A stretch of 44,684 bases of DNA from Zelonia costaricensis. Taxonomy: Eukaryota; Euglenozoa; Kinetoplastea; Trypanosomatida; Trypanosomatidae. A program made the translations under genes and the position numbers. A model generated the notes under the pieces. The model had not been told where the DNA came from, searched no databases, and saw only the letters and a program-made list of their open reading frames with translations. The stretch covers positions 1 to 44,684 of the forward strand of contig JASAOO010003345.1 of the NCBI GenBank assembly GCA_030849075.1. The letters are read 5' to 3'. The stretch's first letter is position 1; every line of letters begins with the position of its first letter. This document shows, one piece after another, positions 28,001 through 37,494 of the stretch.

Positions 28001-29942
28001 GCACGCCCGCCTCTTCGAAGCACGCCGACACGCGCGCGAAGACGAGCGCTGCCCACGCCGGGGACCTTGTCGAGTCCTGCCCCGGCGTCGCAGCAAAGGG
28101 CGGTACCGCGTCGTTGCCGCACAGCAGGAGGCGAACCAGCGGATCATAGAGGTGGTCGCGCACGCAGGCAAGCGCAGGCCCCCGCACAGGCGCCGCATCC
28201 CTAGCCGGGTGCGACGAGATCGCGACAGGCCCTTCCAGGCGCACCACAGCCGCACCACCTCCAGCCCGCCGGAGCGCGAGGAGGTGCCCACGCAGCTGCG
28301 ACACAGCCACCACGGCGGCCACCACCACCGCCCAGTCCTCCGCCCGCTCGGCTGCAACGCCGCGCGAGGGACGAAGTGCTGCGGCATCGGAGCCGCACAC
28401 GACGGGCCACAGCCAGTCGTTGCACAGCTGGCGCAGCACCTCGCGACCGCGTCGTGCCGCCGTCGTGCTCGCCCGTGGAGCCGCGTGCTGCGTGGTGGTG
28501 GCGTGCGCGTTGTCCGCGGCGACGCCGACGTCGGACGTGGCCGCCGCCGCGGCAACTTCAATGAGGCGCAGGAAGAGCGGGCACACAGCGAGCGTCTTGC
28601 GGAGCGACACACGCGCCAGGTGGTCGCGAAGGGCGCTGCGGTACGCGGGTGCGAAAACGGCTGCAGGGCACAGCAGCCCGCCGCTGCGGAGAGCGCGACG
28701 TCGCGGGGCACCACCGTGCAGCTCGTCACCGCCGTGAGAGAAGTAGTCACCGAGGTAGCCACGGAGGTGCTCCTCGACCGGTGGTGGCATGGCTGAAACG
28801 AAGTTGCTGTGCCCTGCATCGGCGCGCAGTCCCAAGTCGTCGTTTCCGCCTGCTTGCAGGCCGTGCTGGCGGATCGACTGCAGCGTCGGCGGCGATAGGC
28901 GCACCGTGCTCAGCGACAGCTCGAAAGGCAGCTGATCCGGGTTCGCCCACCACCACAGCAGCACAAACTCGAGCCCCAAGACCTGCGCCACAACGTCCGA
29001 GGGCGGGTGAGCGGATAGGTACTGCTCCCACTGCGCGTGCAGCACCCTGGACGAGGCACACAGCAGCGCCCGCACACCGCGCTCCAGTCGCCGGCGTAGT
29101 GCAAGGGGCTGGGTCGCATAGTCATAGGGGTAAAGGCTGCGCAGCCGTCCCTCCACTTGGCTCTCCGCCGTGGCAGGATCGCACAGGGCCGCCACCTCAC
29201 AGTGCTGCTCCAGAAAGGCCTGCTCCAGCATCGCACGCCACAGCACGAGCGGGTCCACGGCAGTGCCGCCTCGCTGCGCCGTGTGCAGCATGTCGCGCAG
29301 CACGCCGTCCATCTCCTTCAGCGCCGAGGAGAGGGGCATCAACTGCCACGGCGACCGCCCGGGTGCGGCTCGCTCGCCACGCAGAAACGACTGCGCGGGG
29401 CGCACGGTGGGGAAGAGAGCGGCCTCCTTTGCGCCGGCGACGACGTGGTGCACAAAGGCATCCTGCGCCCCCGCGAAGACGCCGGCCCGCCGCGCTGGCG
29501 GGGCAGTGCTGGCCGCCGGGAAAGCGGCGCTGCTGCTGCCCGGGCTCACGGCGGCGTCGACGGAAGGGTGAAGGCGGCGCAACCCGAGCAGGTACGCCGT
29601 CCACGGCGAGAGGCGCGAGGCAGGGATGCTGCCGACCTCGCCGTCACCGTCAAGTCCGCGCGCCACCCCGGCGGACGCGTGCGCAAAGGCAGCCGCAAAT
29701 CTGTGGCGCTGCCCATCGCGACTGTGACGGGTTGCGTCGGCGGCGGCTACCGGAGGCGCCGGCGGCGGCACGAGAGGGGAGGGCGGCGGTGGTGCGGGCG
29801 GTGGTGGTGGGGGTGGTGCGGCCCCTGTGCTCGAGCTGCCGCAGCGTCGCGGGAGCCACAACGCTGGAGCTTCACCTCCCCTGCAGGCATTCATCGCGTG
29901 TCCCAGCCGCCGGAGGGCTGGCAGGGTGTGGACCCGCGACAT
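25044..29942 (-). CDS. Very large hypothetical protein, possible mitochondrial presequence (1632 aa)
   Basis: I do not recognise this protein. The ATG at 29942 gives MSRVHTLPALRRLGHAMNA, Arg-containing and free of acidic residues until about residue 23, compatible with a mitochondrial presequence. A Pro-rich stretch follows (about 40-68). The rest mixes folded-looking Leu/Ala/Trp-rich helical blocks (for example around 255-370, 445-640, 940-1090 and 1310-1560) with disordered Ser/Ala/Glu linkers. An acidic Asp/Glu/Ala segment lies near 1160-1235. The helical blocks suggest an alpha-solenoid-type protein (inference); no pentatricopeptide or other repeat could be confirmed by eye. The C-terminal tail is Arg/Gly-rich, then Pro/Ala-rich. 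The frame is open upstream to 30086 without an ATG there. Several AGs lie between the C/T tract (29974-29993) and the ATG. Confidence 0.85.
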   Translation of the reverse strand: MSRVHTLPALRRLGHAMNACRGGEAPALWLPRRCGSSSTGAAPPPPPPPAPPPPSPLVPPPAPPVAAADATRHSRDGQRHRFAAAFAHASAGVARGLDGDGEVGSIPASRLSPWTAYLLGLRRLHPSVDAAVSPGSSSAAFPAASTAPPARRAGVFAGAQDAFVHHVVAGAKEAALFPTVRPAQSFLRGERAAPGRSPWQLMPLSSALKEMDGVLRDMLHTAQRGGTAVDPLVLWRAMLEQAFLEQHCEVAALCDPATAESQVEGRLRSLYPYDYATQPLALRRRLERGVRALLCASSRVLHAQWEQYLSAHPPSDVVAQVLGLEFVLLWWWANPDQLPFELSLSTVRLSPPTLQSIRQHGLQAGGNDDLGLRADAGHSNFVSAMPPPVEEHLRGYLGDYFSHGGDELHGGAPRRRALRSGGLLCPAAVFAPAYRSALRDHLARVSLRKTLAVCPLFLRLIEVAAAAATSDVGVAADNAHATTTQHAAPRASTTAARRGREVLRQLCNDWLWPVVCGSDAAALRPSRGVAAERAEDWAVVVAAVVAVSQLRGHLLALRRAGGGAAVVRLEGPVAISSHPARDAAPVRGPALACVRDHLYDPLVRLLLCGNDAVPPFAATPGQDSTRSPAWAALVFARVSACFEEAGVLQRDVTRQPATPARLWHLLFNALCDAFPNVFSAGNAVTTHWALLALEGVGAPPSHYYSTHRMLSAGKMETAMAWLRAVEAARLPAVQTPPKLPEPFSGGDTAMSEAALCPRGERRQRASYVLSHALAPHDGSGDDDSGGNGISSSSSSRAAAVSKQHTRPSPRQRGTPASLPSFSSAPSPPLPVQLGSPATRERAHANVRSCAEQAEEVISLAVDIFRRYAALPVMVAEDAAAARPSRGGAPTLGKDGAALVLGSSGQASVTVLLRLLQIAAVCGEADPAGGTAGTSGLVRDVVRDLLAECHAAVAVHLRKLLVSSAAASGRRGALSLLHDAATLAALEQLPPALGRRRLTTALLWSGLPASALDGDASAEEVYGSGSLAWLLVERNQARFLGVEPGSSTAAAMDVAAGTPSLDAIPTDGNTVEDVAAFLDGVLRHLWQLAITIPDPGRVAVLLRPHIPAQVEEAVAPVTVAATQGAGAADLAETSESVATAPDDSPAWDAGAAQYNDEVVLDYDAAASVYADEAEVAVQGEADTAAGWSTGVGDVDGELGDESDAAAETAQTSGSPLWDPREAVHGPSHGEPPEADTEVSGSAPAATAHLDDRAVALAMSPATPAAQHLFYALMEMLYWTAQPSDASSAGAANPASGPHGLGHAGLAGERGRQWRARLALHYGACVRVWEGHCGLHDGAAHRASAVPGAVLLCRPAMLERVALVLLHTCADVYVVGLVLLCLLRGGGGGTDVDAAALTRRLRRRDGSLLSWAVESSLAQLLLHAGVTCAGVRRWRGDVHGWPADTVGRDGGEAGATAAVLRYVAAHHRLLCGIAAGAAAHAAPSHLLLSLGNLLLCSLECRQLAGSRGRPLYRYNAYVNEFLLHAPPPSVTAPAPSWTTLRVVLPSVQLTSPAPSTVPPQQLVSFPLAWQRTLSNAERAAVRRRFRGQRENREGRGGGRTGICRVASPPSPAAPPRPCAPGPRADKDAYAAAFV

Positions 29943-29971
29943 TACTGGTACTCCTGTGTCGGCTACGTCAA

Positions 29972-29993
29972 CTCGGGAGGATGGGAATAGAGG
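29972..29993 (-). promoter_or_regulatory. Putative trans-splice acceptor of the 1632-aa gene
   Basis: The coding strand has a C/T-rich tract followed by CCCGAG (AG at 29973-29972) and, a little further on, GTAG, ACAG and CCAG before the ATG at 29942. The site actually used cannot be chosen. Confidence 0.35.
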
Positions 29994-30194
29994 GCGCCGC
30001 GGAGCCCCTGCGCTTTCAAGCACACCAAGACTGGCTCGAAGCCGATGCGTGAGTGAGGGAGGGAATGAAGCGTCGAGCGTGGACAATGAGAGGCGAGGGG
30101 CAGGGGGGGGGGCGAGGGAGCTGGAGGGACAAGGGGCGGTGGAGGCTGAGCTCCTCGACCCACCTTCTCGCTGCGAGAAGCGCGCGTGGGACTG

Positions 30195-30214
30195 TGTGTG
30201 TGTGTGTGTGTGTG
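30195..30214. repeat. TG/CA microsatellite
   Basis: About ten TG dinucleotides on the plus strand. Confidence 0.8.
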
Positions 30215-30649
30215 CTGGTCAGCCCGGGCGGCGCGGTGGTGGTGACAGACGCTGCGCGACATCCGCGGCATCGGGCCACAGGACAAGAAAGACGCCACAC
30301 ACGCCCGGACGCGCCTGCCGGGTTGGCGTCCACTGAACGATTCCCGCACACTCAGACACGTCGGAGGCGCTCGCCTTGTAAAAGAGAATGACTAGGCGTG
30401 CGGCTCTACGGTGCACCAGCCTTCGGCTTCCCGTCGTTGCTGTCGTTTTCTTTGGGTCTCTTGACGTGCTCCGCAACAGCAATGCGGGCGTGTTCGCGTT
30501 GGACAGCAAAGGCGTGCCCCGCCGCTCGTTTCACGGCCGCCAACAGCGGCGAGCAGGCGAAGCGGGGAAAGGCAAAAAAAAAATAGACAGGTGCGGCCGC
30601 CCACGACAACGCGGCAAGTGGGACACACGCAGGACTACATGCGACGACA

Positions 30650-30675
30650 CACACAGACACACACACACACACACT
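30650..30675. repeat. CA microsatellite
   Basis: CA-rich run with a single GA interruption on the plus strand, in the 3' flank of the phosphatase gene. Confidence 0.75.
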
Positions 30676-30830
30676 TACATATATGGACACACGCGGAGCG
30701 CCTTTTTGGCGGGCCCTGCGCGTGGCGTTCTTCCTTCCTCTTGGAGCGTTGACCTCGGCCAGGTGGGCCATGGCCATGTGCCACGCTCCTCAGGCAGACC
30801 AAGCAACCGCCATCATCCAAGCAGGGCATG

Positions 30831-33800
30831 CTACGACGAGTCCCACACGGGCCGCCGAGACACCGATGCGGTCGCGGCGCTTTGCGGCCGCATCGCAAAC
30901 CGCTCCACCTCGACCCCGCGGACTGCGTTGCTGGCCATCGTGGCGGAGCTTGGACGGCGCTCACGGGCTGCACGCACCGCCACCGGCGCTCGAGTCACCG
31001 TCGACACGACGGCTGCCGCGTCGGCGCTGGCGTCTGCCGGCGGCTCCGCCTTGGCGGTGGACCGGAGACGGGACGCCGTGGCGAGGGCGTTGATGTCGAC
31101 AGCGGCAGGACCGCGATTGACAACGCCGCGCGGCGTGCGCGGCACCTGCGCCACGATCGGAGACGATGTGAGCGAGTTGCCGCCCCCGCCGGCGCCGGCC
31201 GTCCTGGAGAGGTGCAGCGGGGTGGTGACGTTTGTGCTGGTGGTGGCGCTGGTCTTCGCAGCGGGGGTGGACGCAGCTGTTGCCGTGCCTGTGGAGGACG
31301 ACGACGCGGTAGGGGTGGGCGCGTCCGGCGCGGTGGGTCCGGAGACGCTTGGAGCCGCGCGGCTGCCGCGGGTGGAGCGTGTGGATCGCGCATCGCCCTG
31401 CTCCGAGGCCGGCGGTGGAGGCGGCGGCAGCGCAGCGGCGATGGCGGCGGCCTCGGTGGCCTGCAGGTGCGCCATGACATCCTTCGTGAGGTGGAAGCGC
31501 AGGAAGTTGGAGTCGGGCAGGATAAGCCGATGGTGGTGCAGGAAGTCCGTGACGACCGGGGCGCGCTGCGCCATGGCGCTCAGCGGGCGGGGAGGGGCGC
31601 CCTCCACCGCCTCCTTCGACCCCCACGAGGACCTGCCGCCACAGCTACCCGCCCCGGACGTCACCGTCCGCGCGTCGCTGGCGCTGCTGGAGTGGTCCGA
31701 GGCGCCGGGGGACACGAGGCTGGCGTCGAGCGAGCCCGCCGTCGTGTTTTCGCGGGAGTGCGGCAGTAACGAGTGCAGCGGCAGCGGCCGCGGCGTCTCG
31801 TCAGCGGGACTGCTGGACTTGCCGTTAGTGGACCGCCCTTGGTCGATGCTCACCTCACGGGACGAGCCGTCGCACGCCGCGGCGTTGTTGAGACTGTCAC
31901 GCAGGGCGCGCGTGGCGCGCTGGAAAGAGAAGTTCGCCTTCATGCCGCGAACCCAGTCGCGCAGCACCTCCCGCACGAGAAAGAGCTGCCGGTCCATGCG
32001 ACTGTTGACGAAGCTGGCGACCAGGATGGCGTTGGCGCGGTTGCGGATGACGGACTCGATGGAGTTTTCGACAATGACAATTCGGTCCATGGATCGGCCA
32101 AGCCGGCAAAGCTCCTTCGTGTAGTACGAGTCGCGGTACCAGCGCGCGTCACGGTAGATGGCCTCGTCGAAGATCTTGTTGGCTGGGTCGAGGACCCGCA
32201 TCGCCCGCCGCGCGAGGTCCTCCTCGCTCGCCGTCCACAACACCAGCTCCAACCGAAGCGGGTTGGTGTCCTTCGCCGTGGCGGGCCGCGCCTCTCCGGT
32301 GCTGCCGGCGTGCACCCCTGAGGACAGAGCGGGCGGCAAGCCCAGCTCCGACATGCTCAAGTCCGCCGCATGGCCCACCGCCGCAGCGCCGTGCCCCATG
32401 TACCCACTCGCAGCCTGCCGCTGCGCAACCCGTGGGCGGTAGAGCGGAGTCATGCCCATGCGTGACATGGCCTCGTCGTACAGCCGGCTCGTCGCGCGCT
32501 GGTTGCGGGCGTTGGTATCGATGAACTTGTACCGCGGGGACGGGCAGATGCCGCGCAGGGTGCGCAGCAGCAGCTCCGCCCCAGGCCGCAGCAGCGGGCT
32601 CGCGAGGCAGCGGTTGTTGCACAGCGTCTCGTCCAGGTCAAAGACAATCGTGACGGTGTTCTCGGCCTCCTGCGGCGAGAAGAGCGCGGGCAATAGGTCC
32701 TCGGTCATGGGCGACGCGGCCGCGGCGCCAGCGGTGAAGGGGCGGTGGCCCCCGCCGCTGGCACTTGCCGGGCCGCTCGACGCGGAGCCGGCGGTGGTGG
32801 GGCGCCGACGCGCCTCGCGGCACCACTGGGGGACGCCAGGCGGCGCGTTGTGGCCGTACGCGTGCGTGTGGGCCCCTGTGGCACCGTTCGGTACGGCGAC
32901 CGCGACGCCGCCGCCGAGGCCGCTCTTCGACAGCTGCCGCGTCATGCGTGTCGCACCGCCCTCGCTGTCGCCGTTGGTGCTGCTGCTATTGCCTCCAGCC
33001 AAACCGGTGCTGCGCCGCGGGACGCGCTGCACGGGCGGCGTCGCCGCACTCGTCTCGCGCCCCTTCGCCGTCGGCGGCGTTGTCGTCGTGGACGTCGCCG
33101 TGCCGCACCGGCTGAAGTTCGCCGCGCCGGCTGTGCCGTGCTTCGGCGTCGCAGTGACCGGTGCTGCCTTCGGCCCAGCAGCAGCACGAGCACCGGCACC
33201 AGCACCCCCTCGCCTCACCTCCGGCACTGGCGGCTTGCCGTTGGGCCGCACGCGGCTGCCGCGCGAGGCCGAGGTGGAGGGCGACGACGCCGACGACGTC
33301 CCCCGTGAGGGTGTCCGCTGGTCGACGGAGCGCGGAACCGACACCGCCATGCGCGCGTCCTCCTCCTCCATCGCCTCCTCGTTCTGCTCCTCTCCCTCCT
33401 CACCCTGCCGCGCCTCCGGCGTCTCGCGCGGGGTGTGGTCTGCGGCGGCGCTTTGGTTGTCGTCGTCGTGCTCCGCGTACATGCGCTCGAGCTCCCGCAC
33501 GAGCGACTCGGGGTAGTCGAGCAGGTCGACGTTCTCGGGGTGCCGCTCCTGTGTGATGGTGCGCAGCAGCTCCAGCTCGCGCTGCTGCTCCTGCTCGATG
33601 AGGCGGCGGAGTCGCGGGGTGATGGGGGCGTGGCCGGTCGTGTCGGTCGCGCGCGGGGAGCCAGCGGGTTCGCTTTTCATCGCCTCCTCTGCCTCCGCCT
33701 CCGCCTCCGCCATCACCTCCGCCTCCTCCTCGTCAGCGAGGTACGAGAACTCACTCTGCTCGCCGTCGCCGGCGGGCTGGGCAGCTGCCGCCGCGTCCGA

Positions 33801-35891
33801 CAGGTCAGCACTGCGCCGGCCCACGGACGACGGGGCCCGGCTCGACGACGGCCCCCGCGCACGCGACGCCTCCTCCTCGCGCTGGCGCAGCAGTTGGAGG
33901 TCCTCGCGGAACGCCACCAGCTCCTCGGGCCGCGGCGATCGCGTGACCCCGCGGTTCAACGACAGCGACTTCTCCGTCGCCGAGTTCGACGCCGCGGAGC
34001 TCGCGGCGGTGGCGCGGCGGTCCTGCCACGGCGACAGCCCCGCAGCCGGCGACGTGCTTCTCCCAGCAGTGCGGCCGTTGGAGCCGCGTGCGGCGGACGC
34101 GACGGACTGCGAGCGCGCTGTGCTGGGGATGCGCCTCGACCCGTTCTCCGCCTCAACCTCCGCCGCCGCTTCCGCCTCGGAGTGGTCGAACGTCCTCGCG
34201 CGCGGGCGCGGCATGAGGGCGTCAGGGGACAGCGGGGCGGCGCCGCGGCCGCCCAGCGCCGGCATCGCAACCGCAAGCGGCGGCGAGGGCTCGAAGGGCA
34301 GGCTGGGCCGCTGCCGCGGGGTGCCGCCGGCGCGACTCGCAGAGACGGCGGCGGCGCGGCCGACCAGCGCGGCGGAGCCCTCCGTGGCGAGGGAGCGGCC
34401 GAGGGTGCTGGCAGACGACTCGCGCGGCGTGCGGGCCGCCCCCACGGGACGGGGCGTCAACCCTGAGAAGGCGGCCAGCCGCGGCGTTGTGCCGGAGCTG
34501 CTGACGGCGTGACTTGACGCACCGCCGGTGGGTGCGGCGCCGCCGGGTGGCCACTCCGCGCTAAGGATGACGAACGGCGCGGCGCCAGCGGAGCCCTCCG
34601 TTCCGTGCGCGGGCGTGCTCACCACGCCCGGCGGCGCGGAGGGTGGCGTCGAGGGTACGCGAGGCTGGGCACCGGTCGCCGCGGCCACGCGGTGCGGCGT
34701 CAGGGGTGCTGAGGTGGCGGAGGTGCTCCGCGGGGTGGGGCCGCTGGCCTGCCCCGACAAGGGCAGCGCGGCGTGCGCCAAGGAGGAGGCCCGGCTGACG
34801 ACAGAGGCGCTGCGCGTGTCGTCGACGTTGGTGTGGGAGAGGACGAGGGATGCGGAGGGCAGGAAGGAGGTGCTGCGCATCACCTGCGCCGCGCGCGGCG
34901 TCGACGCGGTTTCGTCCGCGGTGGATGCCGCCTCCGTCGCGCTCGACACGCTCGACCCGCGCGCGTTGCGGACGCAGCGCCTGCCGCCGGTTATCTGCGG
35001 CGCCGGCTGCGCGAAGCGGTGATGGTGGTGATGGAGCTGGCCTGGCAGCCTCGACGCTGAGTCCTCCCGCGGTGCAGAGGACGGGGAGGTGAGCCGATCG
35101 CCCTCCGGCGGCCACACAAAGGACGTCACCGGCGTCGGCCGCTCTGCCGGTGGCACAGTCGAGGCCGCGGCGAGGTCGGCGATACGGGCGCCGCCACGCT
35201 GGATGAAGCCCACGCTGCCCTCGCGCGCGCTGGGCTGGGCCGGTGCGGCGTCGCTGCAGCCCTGCAGCGCGGGTACCGGCGCGGGCTCGCTGTCGGTCGC
35301 GGCTGTGGTCGAGATGGAGGCGGACAGGTGTGCTCGGCTGCTGACCGTAGGCCGGGTAAAGCGAGGCGCTGAGCCGGGCTCCAGAGAAGAGCTGCGCGGC
35401 CGCGCGCGTGGCACGCCACCGCCGGCCGGCGCCGCAACTGCGTTGGTGGCCGCGGCGGTCGCTGCCGAGTGTATGCGGCTGCGCAGTGCGGTTTCGCTTC
35501 GATTGAGGAAGGACCCTGTTGTGTTCGTCCGCGCGAACGACGCCGTGGCCGTGTGCCGCCGTGCCGCCGGTCCCACCCCGGTCGAGGCGGCTGCCGCGGC
35601 AGTGGACGCATTTCCCCGCCTCACTGTCGACGTGGGCGGTGCCACGACTAGGCCGCTGCTGGCCACCGCGCCATCAGCGGTCGCCTTGCTGATACTTGTG
35701 GATAGGCGCCGGCTCCCCACGTCGGAGTCGGGGCCTTGGCGCAGTGCCGCCGCACTACCGCGCGCGCTGGTGCTGGGGAAGGGGGCCCGCTTGATGGTCG
35801 CGCCGAGGCGCTGCGGACGGTTCGAGCTGAGGGCAGCGCCGAGGCCGTCGCTGCTTACGCTCGCGCGGCGGGCATCGGATGCGAGCGGCAT
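30831..35891 (-). CDS. FCP1/SCP-type (NIF-like) HAD phosphatase with giant disordered N-terminal region (1686 aa)
   Basis: The catalytic domain (about 1078-1330) has the DxDxT signature FDLDETL with Asp1085, Asp1087 and Thr1089, then WTAS with Thr1220, KEL with Lys1259, and IVENS with Glu1275/Asn1276. The Lys-to-acid gap of 16 equals that of human SCP1 (Lys190-Asp206), so this is an SCP/Dullard-type Ser/Thr phosphatase. The nucleophile motif is intact. The motif III aspartate is Glu, and about 80 extra residues lie between DxDxT and WTAS compared with SCP1. Residues 1-1075 are Ser/Ala/Thr/Arg/Pro low-complexity, with an acidic Glu/Ala helix (about 715-745) and a coiled-coil-like Glu/Leu/Arg stretch (about 760-815). 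The C-tail (about 1480-1686) is also disordered. Substrates could include the RNA polymerase II CTD or membrane-linked proteins; this cannot be told from sequence. The ATG at 35891 follows a TTTCAG acceptor by about 44 nt. Confidence 0.85.
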   Translation of the reverse strand: MPLASDARRASVSSDGLGAALSSNRPQRLGATIKRAPFPSTSARGSAAALRQGPDSDVGSRRLSTSISKATADGAVASSGLVVAPPTSTVRRGNASTAAAAASTGVGPAARRHTATASFARTNTTGSFLNRSETALRSRIHSAATAAATNAVAAPAGGGVPRARPRSSSLEPGSAPRFTRPTVSSRAHLSASISTTAATDSEPAPVPALQGCSDAAPAQPSAREGSVGFIQRGGARIADLAAASTVPPAERPTPVTSFVWPPEGDRLTSPSSAPREDSASRLPGQLHHHHHRFAQPAPQITGGRRCVRNARGSSVSSATEAASTADETASTPRAAQVMRSTSFLPSASLVLSHTNVDDTRSASVVSRASSLAHAALPLSGQASGPTPRSTSATSAPLTPHRVAAATGAQPRVPSTPPSAPPGVVSTPAHGTEGSAGAAPFVILSAEWPPGGAAPTGGASSHAVSSSGTTPRLAAFSGLTPRPVGAARTPRESSASTLGRSLATEGSAALVGRAAAVSASRAGGTPRQRPSLPFEPSPPLAVAMPALGGRGAAPLSPDALMPRPRARTFDHSEAEAAAEVEAENGSRRIPSTARSQSVASAARGSNGRTAGRSTSPAAGLSPWQDRRATAASSAASNSATEKSLSLNRGVTRSPRPEELVAFREDLQLLRQREEEASRARGPSSSRAPSSVGRRSADLSDAAAAAQPAGDGEQSEFSYLADEEEAEVMAEAEAEAEEAMKSEPAGSPRATDTTGHAPITPRLRRLIEQEQQRELELLRTITQERHPENVDLLDYPESLVRELERMYAEHDDDNQSAAADHTPRETPEARQGEEGEEQNEEAMEEEDARMAVSVPRSVDQRTPSRGTSSASSPSTSASRGSRVRPNGKPPVPEVRRGGAGAGARAAAGPKAAPVTATPKHGTAGAANFSRCGTATSTTTTPPTAKGRETSAATPPVQRVPRRSTGLAGGNSSSTNGDSEGGATRMTRQLSKSGLGGGVAVAVPNGATGAHTHAYGHNAPPGVPQWCREARRRPTTAGSASSGPASASGGGHRPFTAGAAAASPMTEDLLPALFSPQEAENTVTIVFDLDETLCNNRCLASPLLRPGAELLLRTLRGICPSPRYKFIDTNARNQRATSRLYDEAMSRMGMTPLYRPRVAQRQAASGYMGHGAAAVGHAADLSMSELGLPPALSSGVHAGSTGEARPATAKDTNPLRLELVLWTASEEDLARRAMRVLDPANKIFDEAIYRDARWYRDSYYTKELCRLGRSMDRIVIVENSIESVIRNRANAILVASFVNSRMDRQLFLVREVLRDWVRGMKANFSFQRATRALRDSLNNAAACDGSSREVSIDQGRSTNGKSSSPADETPRPLPLHSLLPHSRENTTAGSLDASLVSPGASDHSSSASDARTVTSGAGSCGGRSSWGSKEAVEGAPPRPLSAMAQRAPVVTDFLHHHRLILPDSNFLRFHLTKDVMAHLQATEAAAIAAALPPPPPPASEQGDARSTRSTRGSRAAPSVSGPTAPDAPTPTASSSSTGTATAASTPAAKTSATTSTNVTTPLHLSRTAGAGGGGNSLTSSPIVAQVPRTPRGVVNRGPAAVDINALATASRLRSTAKAEPPADASADAAAVVSTVTRAPVAVRAARERRPSSATMASNAVRGVEVERFAMRPQSAATASVSRRPVWDSS

Positions 35892-35935
35892 TGCGCGTGT
35901 GTATGTGCGTGCAACTGCGTGTGTCGTAGAAAGAA

Positions 35936-35953
35936 CTGAAACGGAGGAAAGGG
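35936..35953 (-). promoter_or_regulatory. Putative trans-splice acceptor of the FCP-like phosphatase gene
   Basis: The coding strand reads CCCTTTCCTCCGTTTCAG, with the AG at 35937-35936, a textbook tract-plus-acceptor. A second AG occurs 21 nt further on (CGCAG). Confidence 0.6.
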
Positions 35954-36555
35954 CCCTCGGTCGGCGAACGCGTTACTTCCCTGCGGTGCTGCGGTTACGG
36001 CTCCGCGACCCGAGAGGCAGTGACGCAGACAACGACTGCCGCAGCGGCGCCTCCAGCGTGGACCTCCTCGCGTCTTCTGAAGCGGCGCACCGAAGAGACA
36101 GAGAGACAGGGACAAGGGTAGGGGCAAGACAGAGGGGGGTGGGGAAGAAGGCAAAGAGGGAAGCGAGGATGAGGCGACTAGTTCACCGCTCTTGTACAAC
36201 TACAGACGCAGCAAAACTACTTGTTTCTTGACAAAGGCGGAAAACAAAAAGTGCCGGGCACGGCGAGTTGCCGCACCTGCCGTGGAGGGGCCTCAGAGCC
36301 GGGGACGAGGTGGTGTCGGCTCAGCTGCGCACTTGCCACACGCCGCGGGCTCCCGCGCTCGTGCCCTCGCGCTACTCGGGTGCGTGGAGACGCGGGGGGA
36401 AAGCTGGAGAAGCGCAGCAGCGACGGACAGCGAGAGAGCGCGCAAGAAGTGTGGAGGGATGGCGCGGGGAAGCAAGGGACGGGGTACTTGTGCACCACGC
36501 TGAAGTAGACCCTGGCGTTGTAGGCGGGAAGGGAGGGGCCTGCACTTTGCTGCGT

Positions 36556-36574
36556 GTGTGTGTGTGTGTGTGTG
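36556..36574. repeat. TG/CA microsatellite
   Basis: About nine TG dinucleotides followed by GGGAGGGGGGGG on the plus strand. Confidence 0.8.
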
Positions 36575-37494
36575 GGAGGGGGGGGGGCGGCAGGGCAGAG
36601 TCGGGATAGCAGCGCGGCACTTCAAGGCTGGTGCTTGTACGGAGAAAAGCAAGGCCGAGAGAAGATGGACGAATCCGAGGAGGAGGGCGAGTCAGCGCTG
36701 TTGTCGCAGGCTCGTGAAGCCCGACGCCGATGAAGCAGTCTACTACCTGTGACTATGTTCGCAATGTGTGTGTGTGTATCCGATTGTGGGTCGCGGGGTG
36801 TGGGTGATGCTATACCCAAGGTGGTGAGCAAGAGAAGACCACCAGCGGTACCCGTGAGCGGTACGCAGTCGAGCCCAGGAGCAGCCACACAGAGCCGGCA
36901 CGGCACGGCACCAAGCGGGGACCAAGGCGAGGAAAGCAAACGATGCGAAGGACACGCAAGGCAGACTACTGTACACGCCGACGCATAACAGACAAAAATA
37001 AAAGCAAACGGAAGCAAGAGGACAGCGCGGCAGGAGAGAGAGGGGAAGACGAGGATGACTGGGAAAATGACGGAGGAGGAGATGAAGGAGAACTGACGAG
37101 TTTGAAAGGCGAAAACGGGGAGGGAGGGGGGGAGGGGAGGGGGCGTCCGCGTGAGACGTGCGGCAGGCCACACAACACGACGCGCACAAGGGGCGAGAAG
37201 AAGAAGCAAAAGAAGCTGAAAAAAGGAAAAAGGGGTGGTTTGCGAGCACGCGCGCAGACGCAAAACTCGAGTTGCGTGCAAGGCGCGCTGTGAGTCACTT
37301 CTGGGGTGTGTTTTTCTCCACGTCCCTTCAAGGCGTCAATGCGGGAGAGAAGAAAGGGGAAACTGCAGCGATGCTTCTCCTACGCCGCGTCAGTCTCGCA
37401 ATCGAAGAGAGAATGAGTGGGGAGGACAGTGGGAAGTGGGTAACGGAAGGGAAAGAAGGAGGGGGCAGATAGTCGGAGAGCGATGTCGTGTGCG

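Larger units (their letters stand above)
29943..30830. other. 0.9 kb spacer between the FCP-like phosphatase and the 1632-aa gene
   Basis: It contains the phosphatase 3' UTR and the next leader, with a TG repeat (30195-30214), a CA repeat (30650-30675) and an A-run (30576-30584). No gene was seen. Confidence 0.6.

Noticed and set aside
28649..30052. 467-codon plus-strand ORF antisense to the 1632-residue gene
   Set aside because: Arg/Ala/Pro-rich with no domain, and antisense to a longer credible frame.
30388..32124. 578-codon plus-strand ORF antisense to the phosphatase
   Set aside because: Low-complexity Ser/Arg/Ala composition; explained by the GC-rich opposite strand.
36622..37281. 219-codon minus-strand ORF in the 4.2 kb gap
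   Set aside because: Leu/Phe/Ser/Pro-rich translation of polypyrimidine tracts with His-Thr microsatellite residues; no domain.
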